Assembly: GCF_037023745.1 (NCBI RefSeq) | Contig: NZ_CP146101.1 | Coordinates: 1,736,001-1,800,000, forward strand | DNA: 64,000 bases | From: Streptomyces sp. SCSIO 30461 | GTDB lineage: Bacteria; Actinomycetota; Actinomycetes; Streptomycetales; Streptomycetaceae | Direction of reading: 5' to 3' | Part shown: one piece after another, positions 20,098 through 28,686 of the stretch | How positions within the stretch are numbered: the first letter of the stretch is position 1 | Layout of the letters: every line of letters starts with the position of its first letter | Notes under the pieces: model-generated | What the model saw: only the letters and a program-made list of their open reading frames with translations | Databases searched by the model: none | Told to the model about the DNA's origin: nothing | Position numbers and translations under genes: made by a program

Positions 20098-20769
20098 TCA
20101 GAACAGGCGGAGCTTGTCGTCCTCGATGCCGCGCAGCGCGTCGTAGTCCAGTACCACGCATCCGATGCCCCGGTCGGTGGCCAGGACGCGGGCCTGGGGC
20201 TTGATCTCCTGGGCGGCGAACACACCGCGGACCGGGGCCAGATGCGGGTCGCGGTTGAGCAGCTCCAGATAGCGCGTCAGCTGCTCGACCCCGTCGATCT
20301 CGCCGCGCCGCTTGATCTCGACCGCCACGGTCGCCCCGTCAGCGTCGCGGCACAGGATGTCCACCGGACCGATGGCGGTGGGGTACTCACGGCGGATCAG
20401 GCTGTAGCCGTCGCCCAGTGTGTCGATACGGTCGGCGAGGAGCTCCTGGAGGTGCGCCTCCACGCCGTCCTTGATGAGCCCGGGGTCCACACCGAGTTCA
20501 TGGGACGAGTCATGGAGGATCTCCTCCATGGTGATGATCAGTTTCTCGCCCGCTTTATTGATCACCGTCCAGACGTGCTCCGCGCCGTCGGCGCCCTCCT
20601 TCAGGGTGCAGGGAGGGGACATCCAGTTGAGCGGTTTGTACGCGCGGTCGTCGGCGTGGATGGAGACACTGCCGTCGGCTTTGATCAGGATCAGCCGGGG
20701 TGCGGAGGGCAGATGGGCGGTGAGCCGGCCCGCGTAGTCCACGGAACAGCGGGCAATGACGAGACGCAT
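20098..20769 (-). CDS. nucS: Mismatch-specific endonuclease NucS (EndoMS)
   Basis: Cuts both strands at mismatches in the non-canonical, MutS/L-independent repair pathway of actinobacteria and archaea; 223 residues. The C-terminal nuclease has the PD-(D/E)XK pattern: GPVDILC (Asp137) and VAVEIKRRG (Glu151, Lys153), followed by QLTRYLELL. The C-terminal end KLRLF resembles the clamp-binding tail of the family. I took the internal ATG 20769 ([10 protein letters not shown]) as start; the ATG eight codons upstream adds residues absent from the family. It is divergent from the 21.2-kb gene. Confidence 0.93.
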   Translation of the reverse strand: MRLVIARCSVDYAGRLTAHLPSAPRLILIKADGSVSIHADDRAYKPLNWMSPPCTLKEGADGAEHVWTVINKAGEKLIITMEEILHDSSHELGVDPGLIKDGVEAHLQELLADRIDTLGDGYSLIRREYPTAIGPVDILCRDADGATVAVEIKRRGEIDGVEQLTRYLELLNRDPHLAPVRGVFAAQEIKPQARVLATDRGIGCVVLDYDALRGIEDDKLRLF

Positions 20770-21154
20770 GGTCGGCAACGCTACTCGACGCACCGCCCCC
20801 CGCGCGATTCCGCCCCCGGGCCCACCCGGCGTTCGCCCTCCGGTCCCGTGCCGCTCTTCCTCCGGTCACTCGCCGTCCTGCCTGTGGCCGCGCTCCTGCC
20901 TCCCCTGAGCCACCCTCGTGCGCGTCCTTACAGGTCGCCCCTCTTGTCCCCTTACGTTATTGGCCGGTTGTGTTCCCATTCTCCTGGTGCGGACCTGGCA
21001 GCACGCCTAACGTGGGAGCAGGAGGTTGTCGGTCGCGCACTCTGCGTCGTCAAGATCGGCCATTCGCGGTCAGCGTCGATCGCCCGGTCGGCAGGTCCTC
21101 CTGCTTCCCTGCCCGTAAGGCCTCGGTCATCCCGGGGTCGCGAGAGGAGAACCC
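20770..21154. other. Divergent intergenic region between nucS and the 21.2-kb gene
   Basis: 385 bases without a supported gene. It presumably carries the two divergent promoters. The only -10-like sequence seen is TAACGT at 21008-21013 for the plus strand, without a convincing -35. No strong palindrome was found. Confidence 0.4.
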
Positions 21155-21547
21155 ATGTCGCTCGACGTCTCACCGGCGCTGTTGGAACAGGCCGAGCGAG
21201 GCGAGGTCGACGAAGCCGCCTTCGTCGACTGCGTCCGGACCTCCCTGCCCTTCGCATGGGAGATGATCAGCTCTCTGGTGGCTCAGCTGAAGGTGGACGG
21301 CGGCGACTTCGCCGACAACCAGACGCCGCCGCCGGACGAGCAGGCACGTGGTCAGCTGCTGCGCGCACTCGCGAGTGACGCCATCCGGGGGGCCCTTCAA
21401 CGGCACTTCGGAGTACGGCTCGCATTCCAGAACTGCCACCGCGTCGCGGTATTCCCGCTGGACCCCTCGGTGGACGAGCGGCTCGCCCGCTTCACCTCCC
21501 CCCGGGCCCAGCTGCTCAACCAGTCGCCCGAACTGCGCGACTGCTGA
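21155..21547 (+). CDS. SCO5389-like conserved actinobacterial protein
   Basis: 130 residues, soluble, acidic N-terminal half. It has SLPFAWEMISSLVAQL and, towards the end, HFGVRLAFQNCHRVAVFPLD. No catalytic motif is recognised. The protein is conserved in streptomycetes next to nucS and is usually described only as an SCO5389-family protein; this recollection rests on synteny. ATG 21155 follows GAGAGGAGAA at good spacing. The gene ends at a strong bidirectional hairpin. Confidence 0.75.
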   Translation: MSLDVSPALLEQAERGEVDEAAFVDCVRTSLPFAWEMISSLVAQLKVDGGDFADNQTPPPDEQARGQLLRALASDAIRGALQRHFGVRLAFQNCHRVAVFPLDPSVDERLARFTSPRAQLLNQSPELRDC

Positions 21548-21663
21548 TGCCTGTTGCTGCTGATCCGCACCACCGGACAGGTCCCGGAAGCCACCGGAGA
21601 CATGGGATCACGGAGAACGGAGCGGCAGCACTCGCCAGAGAGACGGGCTGGCGACGCGGGGTG

Positions 21664-21692
21664 TGTGGGCCGTACGCCAGGTACGGCCCACA
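21664..21692 (+). terminator. Bidirectional terminator, 12-bp stem
   Basis: TGTGGGCCGTAC (21664-21675) pairs perfectly with GTACGGCCCACA (21681-21692) around GCCAG. It lies between the convergent 21155 and 21696 genes, four bases before the latter's stop. Confidence 0.8.
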
Positions 21693-21695
21693 TCC

Positions 21696-22736
21696 TCAGC
21701 CCAGCAGCGGGAGCACCTCCGCGCTCAGTCGGCGCACGTTCTCCTCTGTCGTGGCCAGATCCCCGGATCCCTCGACGAGGAGGGCGAAGCGGCTGATGCC
21801 TGTGCGCTCCGAGGTCGCCGCCAGCCGGTCGGCGGCCAGCTTCGGGGTGCCCACGGCGTGCAGCCCGCAGAGGAGTTCCGTGTACGCCACGGGGTCCCGC
21901 ATGGAACGCTGCCGCCCGTCCACCGTGACATGGGCGTCGAGACCCTTCTTCAGCCATCCCGGCATGGCCTTCATCAGGATCTCCTCCGCCTCTGCCCGGG
22001 TGTCGGCGATCTGCGCCACCCCGGCCGACACATGCCCGGCGCGCGCGATGTGTTCCGGCGTGTGCCCGGCGGCGCGCGCGTGCCTGCGCCACAGTGCCAC
22101 CATGTCCGCCTTGTCCTCGTCGCCGCAGTGCATCCCGAGGAGCATGGGCAGTCCGCGCTCGGCGGCGAGCCGGACGCTGGCCGGGGACGTACAGGCGACG
22201 ACGACCTCGGGCCCCTCGGCGCTGCCGCCGTCGGCGTCCAGCAGCTCGTCGGGACGCGGGACGACGGGAACCTCGCGGAAGGCGAACCGCTCGCCGTCGG
22301 CGGACACCCGAGGCTCGCGCAGCCAGCGCAGCAGCAGGTCCAGGGACTCCGGGAAGCCCTGCTCGTACGCACCGAGTCCGGACCCGAACACCTCGAGGTC
22401 GACCCAGGGCCCGCCCCGCCCCACCCCCAGTGAGAAGCGCCCCCCGGAGGTGAGGTGCAGCAGCGCGGCCTGCTCGCCGAGAGCCACCGGATGGACGGTC
22501 GGCAGCACACTCACCGCAGTGCCCACCCTGATCCGCTCGGTGCGCCCCAGCAGCAGTGCGGCGAGGGTCACCGCCGACGGGCACACCCCGTACGGCACGA
22601 AGTGGTGCTCGGCCAGCCACACCGAGTCAAGTCCGGCCGCCTCCGCGACCTCGGCCGACCGCACCGCCCGGTGCAGTGCCTCCCCCTGTCCCTGGCCCGG
22701 GAACTGGGCCCCCAGTACAAATGCTCCAACGCGCAT
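21696..22736 (-). CDS. LLM-class flavin-dependent oxidoreductase
   Basis: 346 residues, bacterial luciferase-like TIM barrel using FMN or F420. The N-terminus MRVGAFVLGAQFPGQGQGE and the segments LDSVWLAEHHF, TERIRVGTAVSVLP and GGRFSLGVGRGGPWVDLEVFG are typical of the group. ATG 22736 has AAGGAGG nine bases upstream; longer in-frame starts lack this. The substrate is unknown. It is transcribed alone, divergent from the 22.95-kb gene. Confidence 0.85.
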   Translation of the reverse strand: MRVGAFVLGAQFPGQGQGEALHRAVRSAEVAEAAGLDSVWLAEHHFVPYGVCPSAVTLAALLLGRTERIRVGTAVSVLPTVHPVALGEQAALLHLTSGGRFSLGVGRGGPWVDLEVFGSGLGAYEQGFPESLDLLLRWLREPRVSADGERFAFREVPVVPRPDELLDADGGSAEGPEVVVACTSPASVRLAAERGLPMLLGMHCGDEDKADMVALWRRHARAAGHTPEHIARAGHVSAGVAQIADTRAEAEEILMKAMPGWLKKGLDAHVTVDGRQRSMRDPVAYTELLCGLHAVGTPKLAADRLAATSERTGISRFALLVEGSGDLATTEENVRRLSAEVLPLLG

Positions 22737-22950
22737 CGCCTTATGCCTCCTTGCGGCCGACGCGGCATTCCCCCCACAGGGGCAATAACGTCTGACACGT
22801 GCCAAAGGCACGGCCACGCGAGAAGTTGTTGCGATTTTCCGCTAACTGGCCCTTGCGGGTGCGGGGCCACATCGCCGTACGGGGCGCCTACCCGCGGATA
22901 CGGACCGTAGGCTGGAAGGGCAACGTCCGGTCTGTCCCATGAGGTGTTAC

Positions 22951-23280
22951 GTGTCTCCGCGCCGCAACCGCCCCCGTGGCGGCGAGAAGCCGATCGACCA
23001 CGCAGGTGACGCAGGCACCCGCTACGGCGGGATGCAGCAGACCGAGAGCTGGCAGGGCGAGGACTGGTGGGTGCGCCATGTCGCAGGGGCGAGCTCGGTG
23101 GGCAAGCGCTACCGCTGCCCCGGGTGCGACCAGGAGATTCCCTCGGGGGTGCCGCACGTGGTGGCCTGGCCTGAACTCGGGGGAGTGGACGACCGCCGCC
23201 ACTGGCACAAGGCGTGCTGGAACGCGAAGGACCGGCGCACCGCGCGGGTGCACCGGCCCCGTAACGCTCCCCGGTACTGA
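22951..23280 (+). CDS. Conserved actinobacterial Cys-rich protein
   Basis: 109 residues. A basic N-terminus (SPRRNRPRGGEK) precedes a conserved core with YRCPGCDQEIPSGVPHVVAWPE and DDRRHWHKACW, giving a CxxC pair and a His/Cys pair that together resemble a treble-clef or zinc-ribbon site. Homologues are often labelled ATP/GTP-binding, but no P-loop is present. GTG 22951 is six bases after GAGG (22941-22944); an ATG at 22939 is also possible. Confidence 0.75.
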   Translation: MSPRRNRPRGGEKPIDHAGDAGTRYGGMQQTESWQGEDWWVRHVAGASSVGKRYRCPGCDQEIPSGVPHVVAWPELGGVDDRRHWHKACWNAKDRRTARVHRPRNAPRY

Positions 23281-23291
23281 GGCCGGAGCTG

Positions 23292-24116
23292 CTACGCGTC
23301 GCGGTTGTGCAGGCTGGCGAAGGCTCCCGCCAGGGCGACGCCGGTCACCCCGAGCATGATCCACAGCGAGTCCCAGCCCTGGGGGCCGCCGGGTCCGATG
23401 TCCCCGTAGAGCGCCACGATCTGGCTTGGGATCGAGTAGTGCAGCAGCCAGTTCTGGAGGTCTTCCAGCTGCTTGGAGATCATGAACATCGCCGCGACCA
23501 ACGGCAGCAGCATCACGCCGACCATCACGGTGATCGCGCCGGCCGAGTGGCGGATGATCGTCCCCAGGGCCAGTCCGAGCAGCCCGAGAAGTGCGACGAA
23601 CGCCCCGACGCCGACCGTCGAGCGCAGCCACTCACCGGCGTCCGCGGGCGGGGCGCTCACCAGCCCCATCAGGATCAGCCCGGCGAAAAACGAGGTCAGG
23701 GACGTGATCACGAAAACCAGGGCGGAGAACACGATCGCCTTGGCGGCCAGCACCCGTTCCCTGCTGGGGCAGGCCGTCAGGGTCGTACGGATCATGCCCG
23801 TACCGAATTCGGACGCGATGGTGAGCACGCCCAGGGTGATGACGCAGAGCGAGCCCAGCAGCACACCGAAGAAGCCGAATCCCAGAGCCGAAGCCTCCTG
23901 CTCCACGCCGCCCTCGCTGCCGGCATTCGCCGCGAGTGCGCCGATCGACAGTGCCGAGCCGATGATCAGCATGATCATCACGCCGAGGGTCCACATCGTG
24001 GAGCGCACGGAGCGGATCTTGGTCCACTCGGAGGCGATGGCGTCACCCAGGTGGGCCTTGCGTACCGGAATGGGTGAGGCGTAGGAGGCGCCCTGCTGGT
24101 GATAGGGGGCGGTCAT
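23292..24116 (-). CDS. ABC-2 type transporter permease (copy A)
   Basis: 274 residues with six membrane helices. The N-terminal SEWTKIRSVRSTMWTLG is typical of streptomycete ABC-2 permeases of the drug/lantibiotic self-resistance type, and the protein ends with a last helix and HNRDA. ATG 24116 overlaps the stop of the upstream ATPase (ATGA), so the two are translationally coupled. Substrate unknown. It is a paralogue of the permease at 25403-26182. Confidence 0.85.
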   Translation of the reverse strand: MTAPYHQQGASYASPIPVRKAHLGDAIASEWTKIRSVRSTMWTLGVMIMLIIGSALSIGALAANAGSEGGVEQEASALGFGFFGVLLGSLCVITLGVLTIASEFGTGMIRTTLTACPSRERVLAAKAIVFSALVFVITSLTSFFAGLILMGLVSAPPADAGEWLRSTVGVGAFVALLGLLGLALGTIIRHSAGAITVMVGVMLLPLVAAMFMISKQLEDLQNWLLHYSIPSQIVALYGDIGPGGPQGWDSLWIMLGVTGVALAGAFASLHNRDA

Positions 24117-25282
24117 CGGGAGTCCTCGGGCTGGTTCGGGGTGGAGGCGGGCGCGGGGGCCTGCGGTGCGGCTGGTGCCGCTGCCGCGCTGACCGGCGCC
24201 GCGGCAGCTGGGGCGCCCTGAGCCGGTGGCTGGGCCAGATACGGATTCTGTCCGGGCGGCGGCGGGGCGTACCAACCCTGCTGCGGCACCTCCGGGACCA
24301 CAACGGGCTCCAGACCCGGGACATGACCGGGCGGCGGAAGCTGCATCAGCCCGGCCTTCTGGTCGTCCGTCGAGCGGTAGTCCACAGCGCTCTGCGTCAT
24401 CCGCATATACGCCTCCTCCAGCGAGGCCTGGTGCGGCGACAGCTCCCACAGCCGGACGTCCGCGCCGTGTGCCAGATCGCTGATCGCGGGCAGCGGCAGC
24501 CCCATCACCCGCAGCGCGCCGTCCTTCTCCGGCATGACCTGCGCCCCGGCCTCGCTGAGCACGGCCGTCAGCTTCTCCCGCTGCTGCGGTTCGGCGTCGG
24601 GCGTGCGCACCCGGGCGAAGCCGGCCGAATTGGCCGCGATGAAGTCCTTGATGCTCATGTCCGCGAGCAGCTGACCGCGTCCGATCACGATCAGATGGTC
24701 GGCCGTGAGCGCCATCTCGCTCATCAGGTGCGAGGAGACGAAGACCGTACGCCCCTCGGCCGCCAGTGCCTTCATCAGATTCCGGACCCACAGGATGCCC
24801 TCGGGGTCCAGACCGTTGACAGGCTCGTCGAAGAGCAGCACCTGGGGATCGCCGAGCAGAGCTGCGGCGATGCCGAGTCGCTGCCCCATGCCCAGCGAGA
24901 ACTCACCGGAGCGCCGCTTGGCGACATGCTGGAGGCCGACGACACCGAGCACCTCGTCCACCCGGCGGGCCGGGATCCCGGCCAACTGGGCGAGCGACAG
25001 CAGATGGTTTCGCGCGCTCCGGCCCCCGTGTACCGCCTTGGCGTCCAGCAGCGCCCCGACCAGCCGGGGCGCGTTCGGCAGCTGCCGGAAAGGGTGGCCG
25101 CCGATGGTGATCTGGCCGGAAGTCGGCTTGTCCAGACCGACGATCATGCGCATAGTCGTGGACTTGCCTGAGCCGTTGGGGCCGAGGAAACCGGTGACGG
25201 CGCCGGGCCGCACCTGAAAGGACAGGTTGTGTACGGCCGTCTTGGCGCCATAGCGCTTCGTCAGGCCGATCGCCTCGATCAT
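24113..25282 (-). CDS. ABC transporter ATPase with Pro/Ala-rich tail (copy A)
   Basis: 389 residues. The ATPase domain (1-215) has Walker A GPNGSGKST, signature FSLGMGQRLG, Walker B VLLFDEPVNGLDPEG and the H-loop SSHLMSE. Residues 215-310 form the accessory domain seen in drug-type ATPases. The last 75 residues are a Pro/Ala/Gln-rich tail absent from its paralogue at 26186-27142. It is paired with the overlapping permease 23292-24116. Confidence 0.88.
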   Translation of the reverse strand: MIEAIGLTKRYGAKTAVHNLSFQVRPGAVTGFLGPNGSGKSTTMRMIVGLDKPTSGQITIGGHPFRQLPNAPRLVGALLDAKAVHGGRSARNHLLSLAQLAGIPARRVDEVLGVVGLQHVAKRRSGEFSLGMGQRLGIAAALLGDPQVLLFDEPVNGLDPEGILWVRNLMKALAAEGRTVFVSSHLMSEMALTADHLIVIGRGQLLADMSIKDFIAANSAGFARVRTPDAEPQQREKLTAVLSEAGAQVMPEKDGALRVMGLPLPAISDLAHGADVRLWELSPHQASLEEAYMRMTQSAVDYRSTDDQKAGLMQLPPPGHVPGLEPVVVPEVPQQGWYAPPPPGQNPYLAQPPAQGAPAAAAPVSAAAAPAAPQAPAPASTPNQPEDSR

Positions 25283-25402
25283 TCTCCAGCCCCATCGACA
25301 GGTCAGGTCGTCGGGGCCCGGGCCGGAGCAGGCCGCACGACCCCCGTAAGAGTTAGGAGGATAGCCAGCCCTTGACGGTTCCGGCCAAAGGTTGCTGTTC
25401 GG

Positions 25403-26182
25403 TCACGCGTCGCGTGTCTTCAGCACCGCGTAACCACCGAGCAGCGCCGCCACCACCCACAGCGCCATGATGCCGAAACCGCCCCAGGGCCCGTATGGCG
25501 CCGGATCGCTGCCCATCGCGTCCGGAATGACCTGCATGATCTTGGAACCGGCCCGGTCGGGGAAGTACTGGGCCACGTCCTTCGCGTACGGAACCAGCGA
25601 CAGGATGCCGGAGAGCAGGAAGAAGAAGAGCATCAGGATGACGAGCGAGAGCACCGAGCTGCGCAGCATCGCCGCCACGCCCATCGAGAAGAGCGCCATC
25701 AGGGTCATGTAGAGCCCGGCGCCGACCACCGCCCGCAGCACGTTCTCCTCACCGAGGCTGGTGCCGTGCTCACCCAGCAGTGCCTGCCCGAGCCAGAAGG
25801 TGAGGAAGCTGGTCGCCATGCCCACCACCAGGGCCAGCCCGCCCGCCACGGCGATCTTGCTGAACAGGAAGGTGGCGCGCTGCGGTACGGCCGCAAGCGA
25901 GGTGCGGATCATCCCCGAGCTGTACTCGGTGCTCACGACCAGCACGCCGAAGGCGACCATCGCCAGCTGCCCGAGCAGCATCCCGGAGAAACTGACCTGC
26001 GTCGGGTCGAAGGCGGTCTGCTCGGCCGCGGGCATGCTCTCCATGTTCGCGGCCATCAGTGCGCAGAGCCCGGCGCTCAGGGCGACCGTCACCGCGAACG
26101 CGCTCACCAGGGTCCAGCTGGTGGAGGCCACCGTGCGGATCTTGGTCCACTCGGACTGGAGGACGGCGGTTGCCGCTGCCAT
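25403..26182 (-). CDS. ABC-2 type transporter permease (copy B)
   Basis: 259 residues, six membrane helices. The N-terminal SEWTKIRTVASTSWTLV closely matches copy A, and it ends LKTRDA. It starts 3 bases after the stop of ATPase copy B and is co-transcribed with it. A 120-base gap to the start of ATPase copy A suggests the two pairs may be separately promoted or a long operon. Confidence 0.85.
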   Translation of the reverse strand: MAAATAVLQSEWTKIRTVASTSWTLVSAFAVTVALSAGLCALMAANMESMPAAEQTAFDPTQVSFSGMLLGQLAMVAFGVLVVSTEYSSGMIRTSLAAVPQRATFLFSKIAVAGGLALVVGMATSFLTFWLGQALLGEHGTSLGEENVLRAVVGAGLYMTLMALFSMGVAAMLRSSVLSLVILMLFFFLLSGILSLVPYAKDVAQYFPDRAGSKIMQVIPDAMGSDPAPYGPWGGFGIMALWVVAALLGGYAVLKTRDA

Positions 26183-26185
26183 GGT

Positions 26186-27142
26186 TCAGGCTCCCTTGTC
26201 GCGCGGGGCCCACTGCGGGGCGCCGGTTCCCGTTGCGGTCGGCTGCGCGTGGTATTCCACGGCGCTCGCCGTCATCTGCATGAACGCCTCTTCCAGCGAA
26301 GCCCGCTGGGCGCTCAGCTCATGCAGCACGATGCGGTGCTCAGCGGCCAGCTCACCGATCTTCTCGATGGCGGCGCCGTCGATCTCCAGCGTGCCGTTGC
26401 CCGTCTCGATCGCGCTGAGGCCCTGTCCGTGGAGCACGTCCCGCAACCGCTCCTGTTCGGGGGAGCGCAGCCGCACAAAACTCCGGGAGTTCTGCTGGAT
26501 GAAATCGGCCATCGACATGTCGGCGAGAAGCTTGCCCTGTCCGATGACGATCAGATGCTCCGCGGTGAGAGCCATTTCGCTCATCAGATGCGAGGAGACG
26601 AAGATCGTCCGGCCCTCGGACGCCAGCAGCTTCATCAGATTGCGGATCCAGTGGATTCCCTCGGGATCCAGGCCATTGACGGGCTCGTCGAAGAGCAGCA
26701 CCCGGGGATCCCCGAGCAGTGCGGAGGCGATTCCCAGCCGCTGCCCCATACCCAGGGAGAAGCCTTTGGACTTCTTCTTGGCGACCGCGGTCAGACCGAC
26801 CAGATCGAGCACCTCGGACACCCGGCTGCTCGGGATCCGGTTCGACTGGGCGAGGCACAGCAGATTGTTGTACGCGGTGCGTCCGCCGTGCATCGCCTTG
26901 GCGTCCAGCAGCGCGCCGATGTACTTGAGCGGTTCCTGAAGGTCCCGGTAGTGCTTGCCGTCGATCCGGACCGTCCCGCTGGTGGGGTTGTCCAGATCCA
27001 GCATCATGCGCATCGTCGTGGACTTGCCCGCCCCGTTGGGCCCGAGGAAGCCGGTGACGACTCCCGGACGGACCTGGAACGAGAGGTGGTCGACGGCGAC
27101 CTTGGCGCCGAAGCGCTTGGTGAGACCCTCTAGCTCGATCAT
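26186..27142 (-). CDS. ABC transporter ATPase (copy B)
   Basis: 318 residues. Walker A GPNGAGKST, signature FSLGMGQRLG, Walker B VLLFDEPVNGLDPEG and H-loop SSHLMSE are identical or nearly identical to copy A, showing a recent tandem duplication. It lacks the Pro/Ala tail. No clear ribosome site precedes ATG 27142. First gene of the minus-strand transporter block. Confidence 0.88.
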   Translation of the reverse strand: MIELEGLTKRFGAKVAVDHLSFQVRPGVVTGFLGPNGAGKSTTMRMMLDLDNPTSGTVRIDGKHYRDLQEPLKYIGALLDAKAMHGGRTAYNNLLCLAQSNRIPSSRVSEVLDLVGLTAVAKKKSKGFSLGMGQRLGIASALLGDPRVLLFDEPVNGLDPEGIHWIRNLMKLLASEGRTIFVSSHLMSEMALTAEHLIVIGQGKLLADMSMADFIQQNSRSFVRLRSPEQERLRDVLHGQGLSAIETGNGTLEIDGAAIEKIGELAAEHRIVLHELSAQRASLEEAFMQMTASAVEYHAQPTATGTGAPQWAPRDKGA

Positions 27143-27257
27143 GTGTTCACGCTAAAGGCGGGCGCTGACCTGCGCCACTGTATTGAGGTAACAGAACGCT
27201 ACGGTTCGGGGTCGGCGAATGGCCGGAAATCGCCGCACCGTGGCCTGTAGGTGCGAA

Positions 27258-27299
27258 CGCCCGTGCCCGGCGCCCCAGAAGGGGCACCGGGCACGGGCG
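27258..27299 (-). terminator. Terminator after filP
   Basis: A perfect 13-bp stem CGCCCGTGCCCGG (27258-27270) with its complement (27287-27299) encloses a second 5-bp stem GCCCC/GGGGC with an AGAA loop. It is very stable and placed 58 bases after the filP stop. Confidence 0.8.
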
Positions 27300-27356
27300 G
27301 AACTCACAGCCGGGCCTGACTCCAAGCCGCCCGGAACGCGGCTTCGGGAGTCGGCG

Positions 27357-28292
27357 TCAGCGCGTCTGCTGAGCCGGAACGCCGCGTGAGACCGGCTCGT
27401 CGTCCGGCGCACCGGTCGCCGCGACCGCCGCACCGGTCAGCGTCGCCAGCATCTCGCGGACGTTGGTCAGCTGCGCGTTGATGGAGTCGCGACGGTTCGT
27501 CAGTGCCGCCAGCTCGCGCTCCGATTCGCTGCGGATACGGTCCGCCTTCGCGTTCGCGTCCGCCACGATGTCCTCGGCCTGCCGCTGCGCGGTCTCCACC
27601 GTCTGGCGGGCCCGGCGCTCGGCGTCCGTACGCAGCTTCTCCGCCTCCAGACGCAACTGCTCGGCGCGGTGCTCGATCTCGGCGAGGCGCTTCTCCGCCT
27701 TCGCCTGACGCGAGGCCAGGTCCCGCTCGGACTGCTCACGGCGCTTCGCGAGGTTCGTCTCGAAGTCCGCGGCGGCCTGCGCGGCCTTCGCGCGGGTCTC
27801 CTCGAAGAGCGCGTCCGCCTCCTCGCGCTTGGACTGCGCGTCCTTCTGGGCGTCGGCGCGCAGCGAGTTGGCCTCGCTCTGGGCCTTCTCGACGATCCGT
27901 ACGCCCTCGTCCTCGGCCTTCTGCTTGCGGTCGGAGGCGAACGCCTCCGCGTCGTTGCGCACCTGCTGGGCGGCCGACTCGGCGAGCTCGCGGTGCTGCT
28001 CGGAGGCGCGACGGGCCTCCTCGCGCAGGTCCTTCGCCTCCTCCTCGGCCAGCCGGAGGATCTTCTCGACGCGCGCCCCGAGCCCTGCGTACGACGGCTC
28101 CGCGTCGTTGACCTGGGTCTGTGCATTCTGCGTTTCGAGGTGCAGCTCCTCGATGCGCTTTTCCAGAGACGTGATCCGCGCGAGAGCGCTGTCACGGTCG
28201 GCGACGAGTTTGGTAATGCGGTCATCCACCTGACCGCGGTCGTACCCACGCCGCACGAGCTCGAAGCCGAAGGGGGAGGAAGTGTCGCTCAT
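27357..28292 (-). CDS. filP: FilP, coiled-coil cytoskeletal protein
   Basis: Intermediate-filament-like protein that builds filaments behind the hyphal tip and supports cell stiffness and polar growth (established in S. coelicolor). 311 residues. A short N-terminal segment FGFELVRRGYDRGQVDDRI of the DivIVA-like type is followed by an almost continuous Ala/Glu/Arg/Lys coiled coil (about 22-270) and a disordered tail. ATG 28292 has AGGAAC a few bases upstream. It lies directly downstream of scy, as in other streptomycetes, with its own 394-base leader region. Confidence 0.92.
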   Translation of the reverse strand: MSDTSSPFGFELVRRGYDRGQVDDRITKLVADRDSALARITSLEKRIEELHLETQNAQTQVNDAEPSYAGLGARVEKILRLAEEEAKDLREEARRASEQHRELAESAAQQVRNDAEAFASDRKQKAEDEGVRIVEKAQSEANSLRADAQKDAQSKREEADALFEETRAKAAQAAADFETNLAKRREQSERDLASRQAKAEKRLAEIEHRAEQLRLEAEKLRTDAERRARQTVETAQRQAEDIVADANAKADRIRSESERELAALTNRRDSINAQLTNVREMLATLTGAAVAATGAPDDEPVSRGVPAQQTR

Positions 28293-28686
28293 GGGGTTCC
28301 TGTCGAATGAGACCGGTGAGGTGTTAGAGGGAATCCTAGGGGCCCAAGCGGCGTGTCACCGGGCAGATGCCCGTTTGGTATGGAGAATGTCCAGCCTTTT
28401 GAGTGGATAGTGCCGTGACGGTATGGATTCGCCGAAGGCCGCGGCGTCCGGTGAATGGAACGCTGCCCGGCCCCCGTTGACCTGCGGTCGGGCGCCGGCC
28501 CCTGGGGCACGGGAGCGCCGCTGATTCCCGGCCGGTCCATCGAACATGGCCGAAAATCGTCAGCCGTGGCCCGGAGGGTCTGCGGCCGGGCCCGGCCCGG
28601 CCTGTGCGCCAGGGCCAATGCCATGTTGCGGGGCAGTAGCGGCACGCCACGCCCGGCGGCCGAACGACGTCGCGCGCCGGCTCGGC
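28293..28686 (-). other. scy-filP intergenic region
   Basis: 394 bases without a supported gene. It should hold the scy transcript end and a separate filP promoter. An A/T-richer patch around 28376-28410 (minus strand CCACTCAAAAGGCTGGACATTC) is the likeliest promoter area; no consensus hexamers are convincing. Confidence 0.4.

Noticed and set aside
22951..23280. ATP/GTP-binding label often given to this family
   Set aside because: No P-loop or other nucleotide motif is visible; only Cys/His pairs are.
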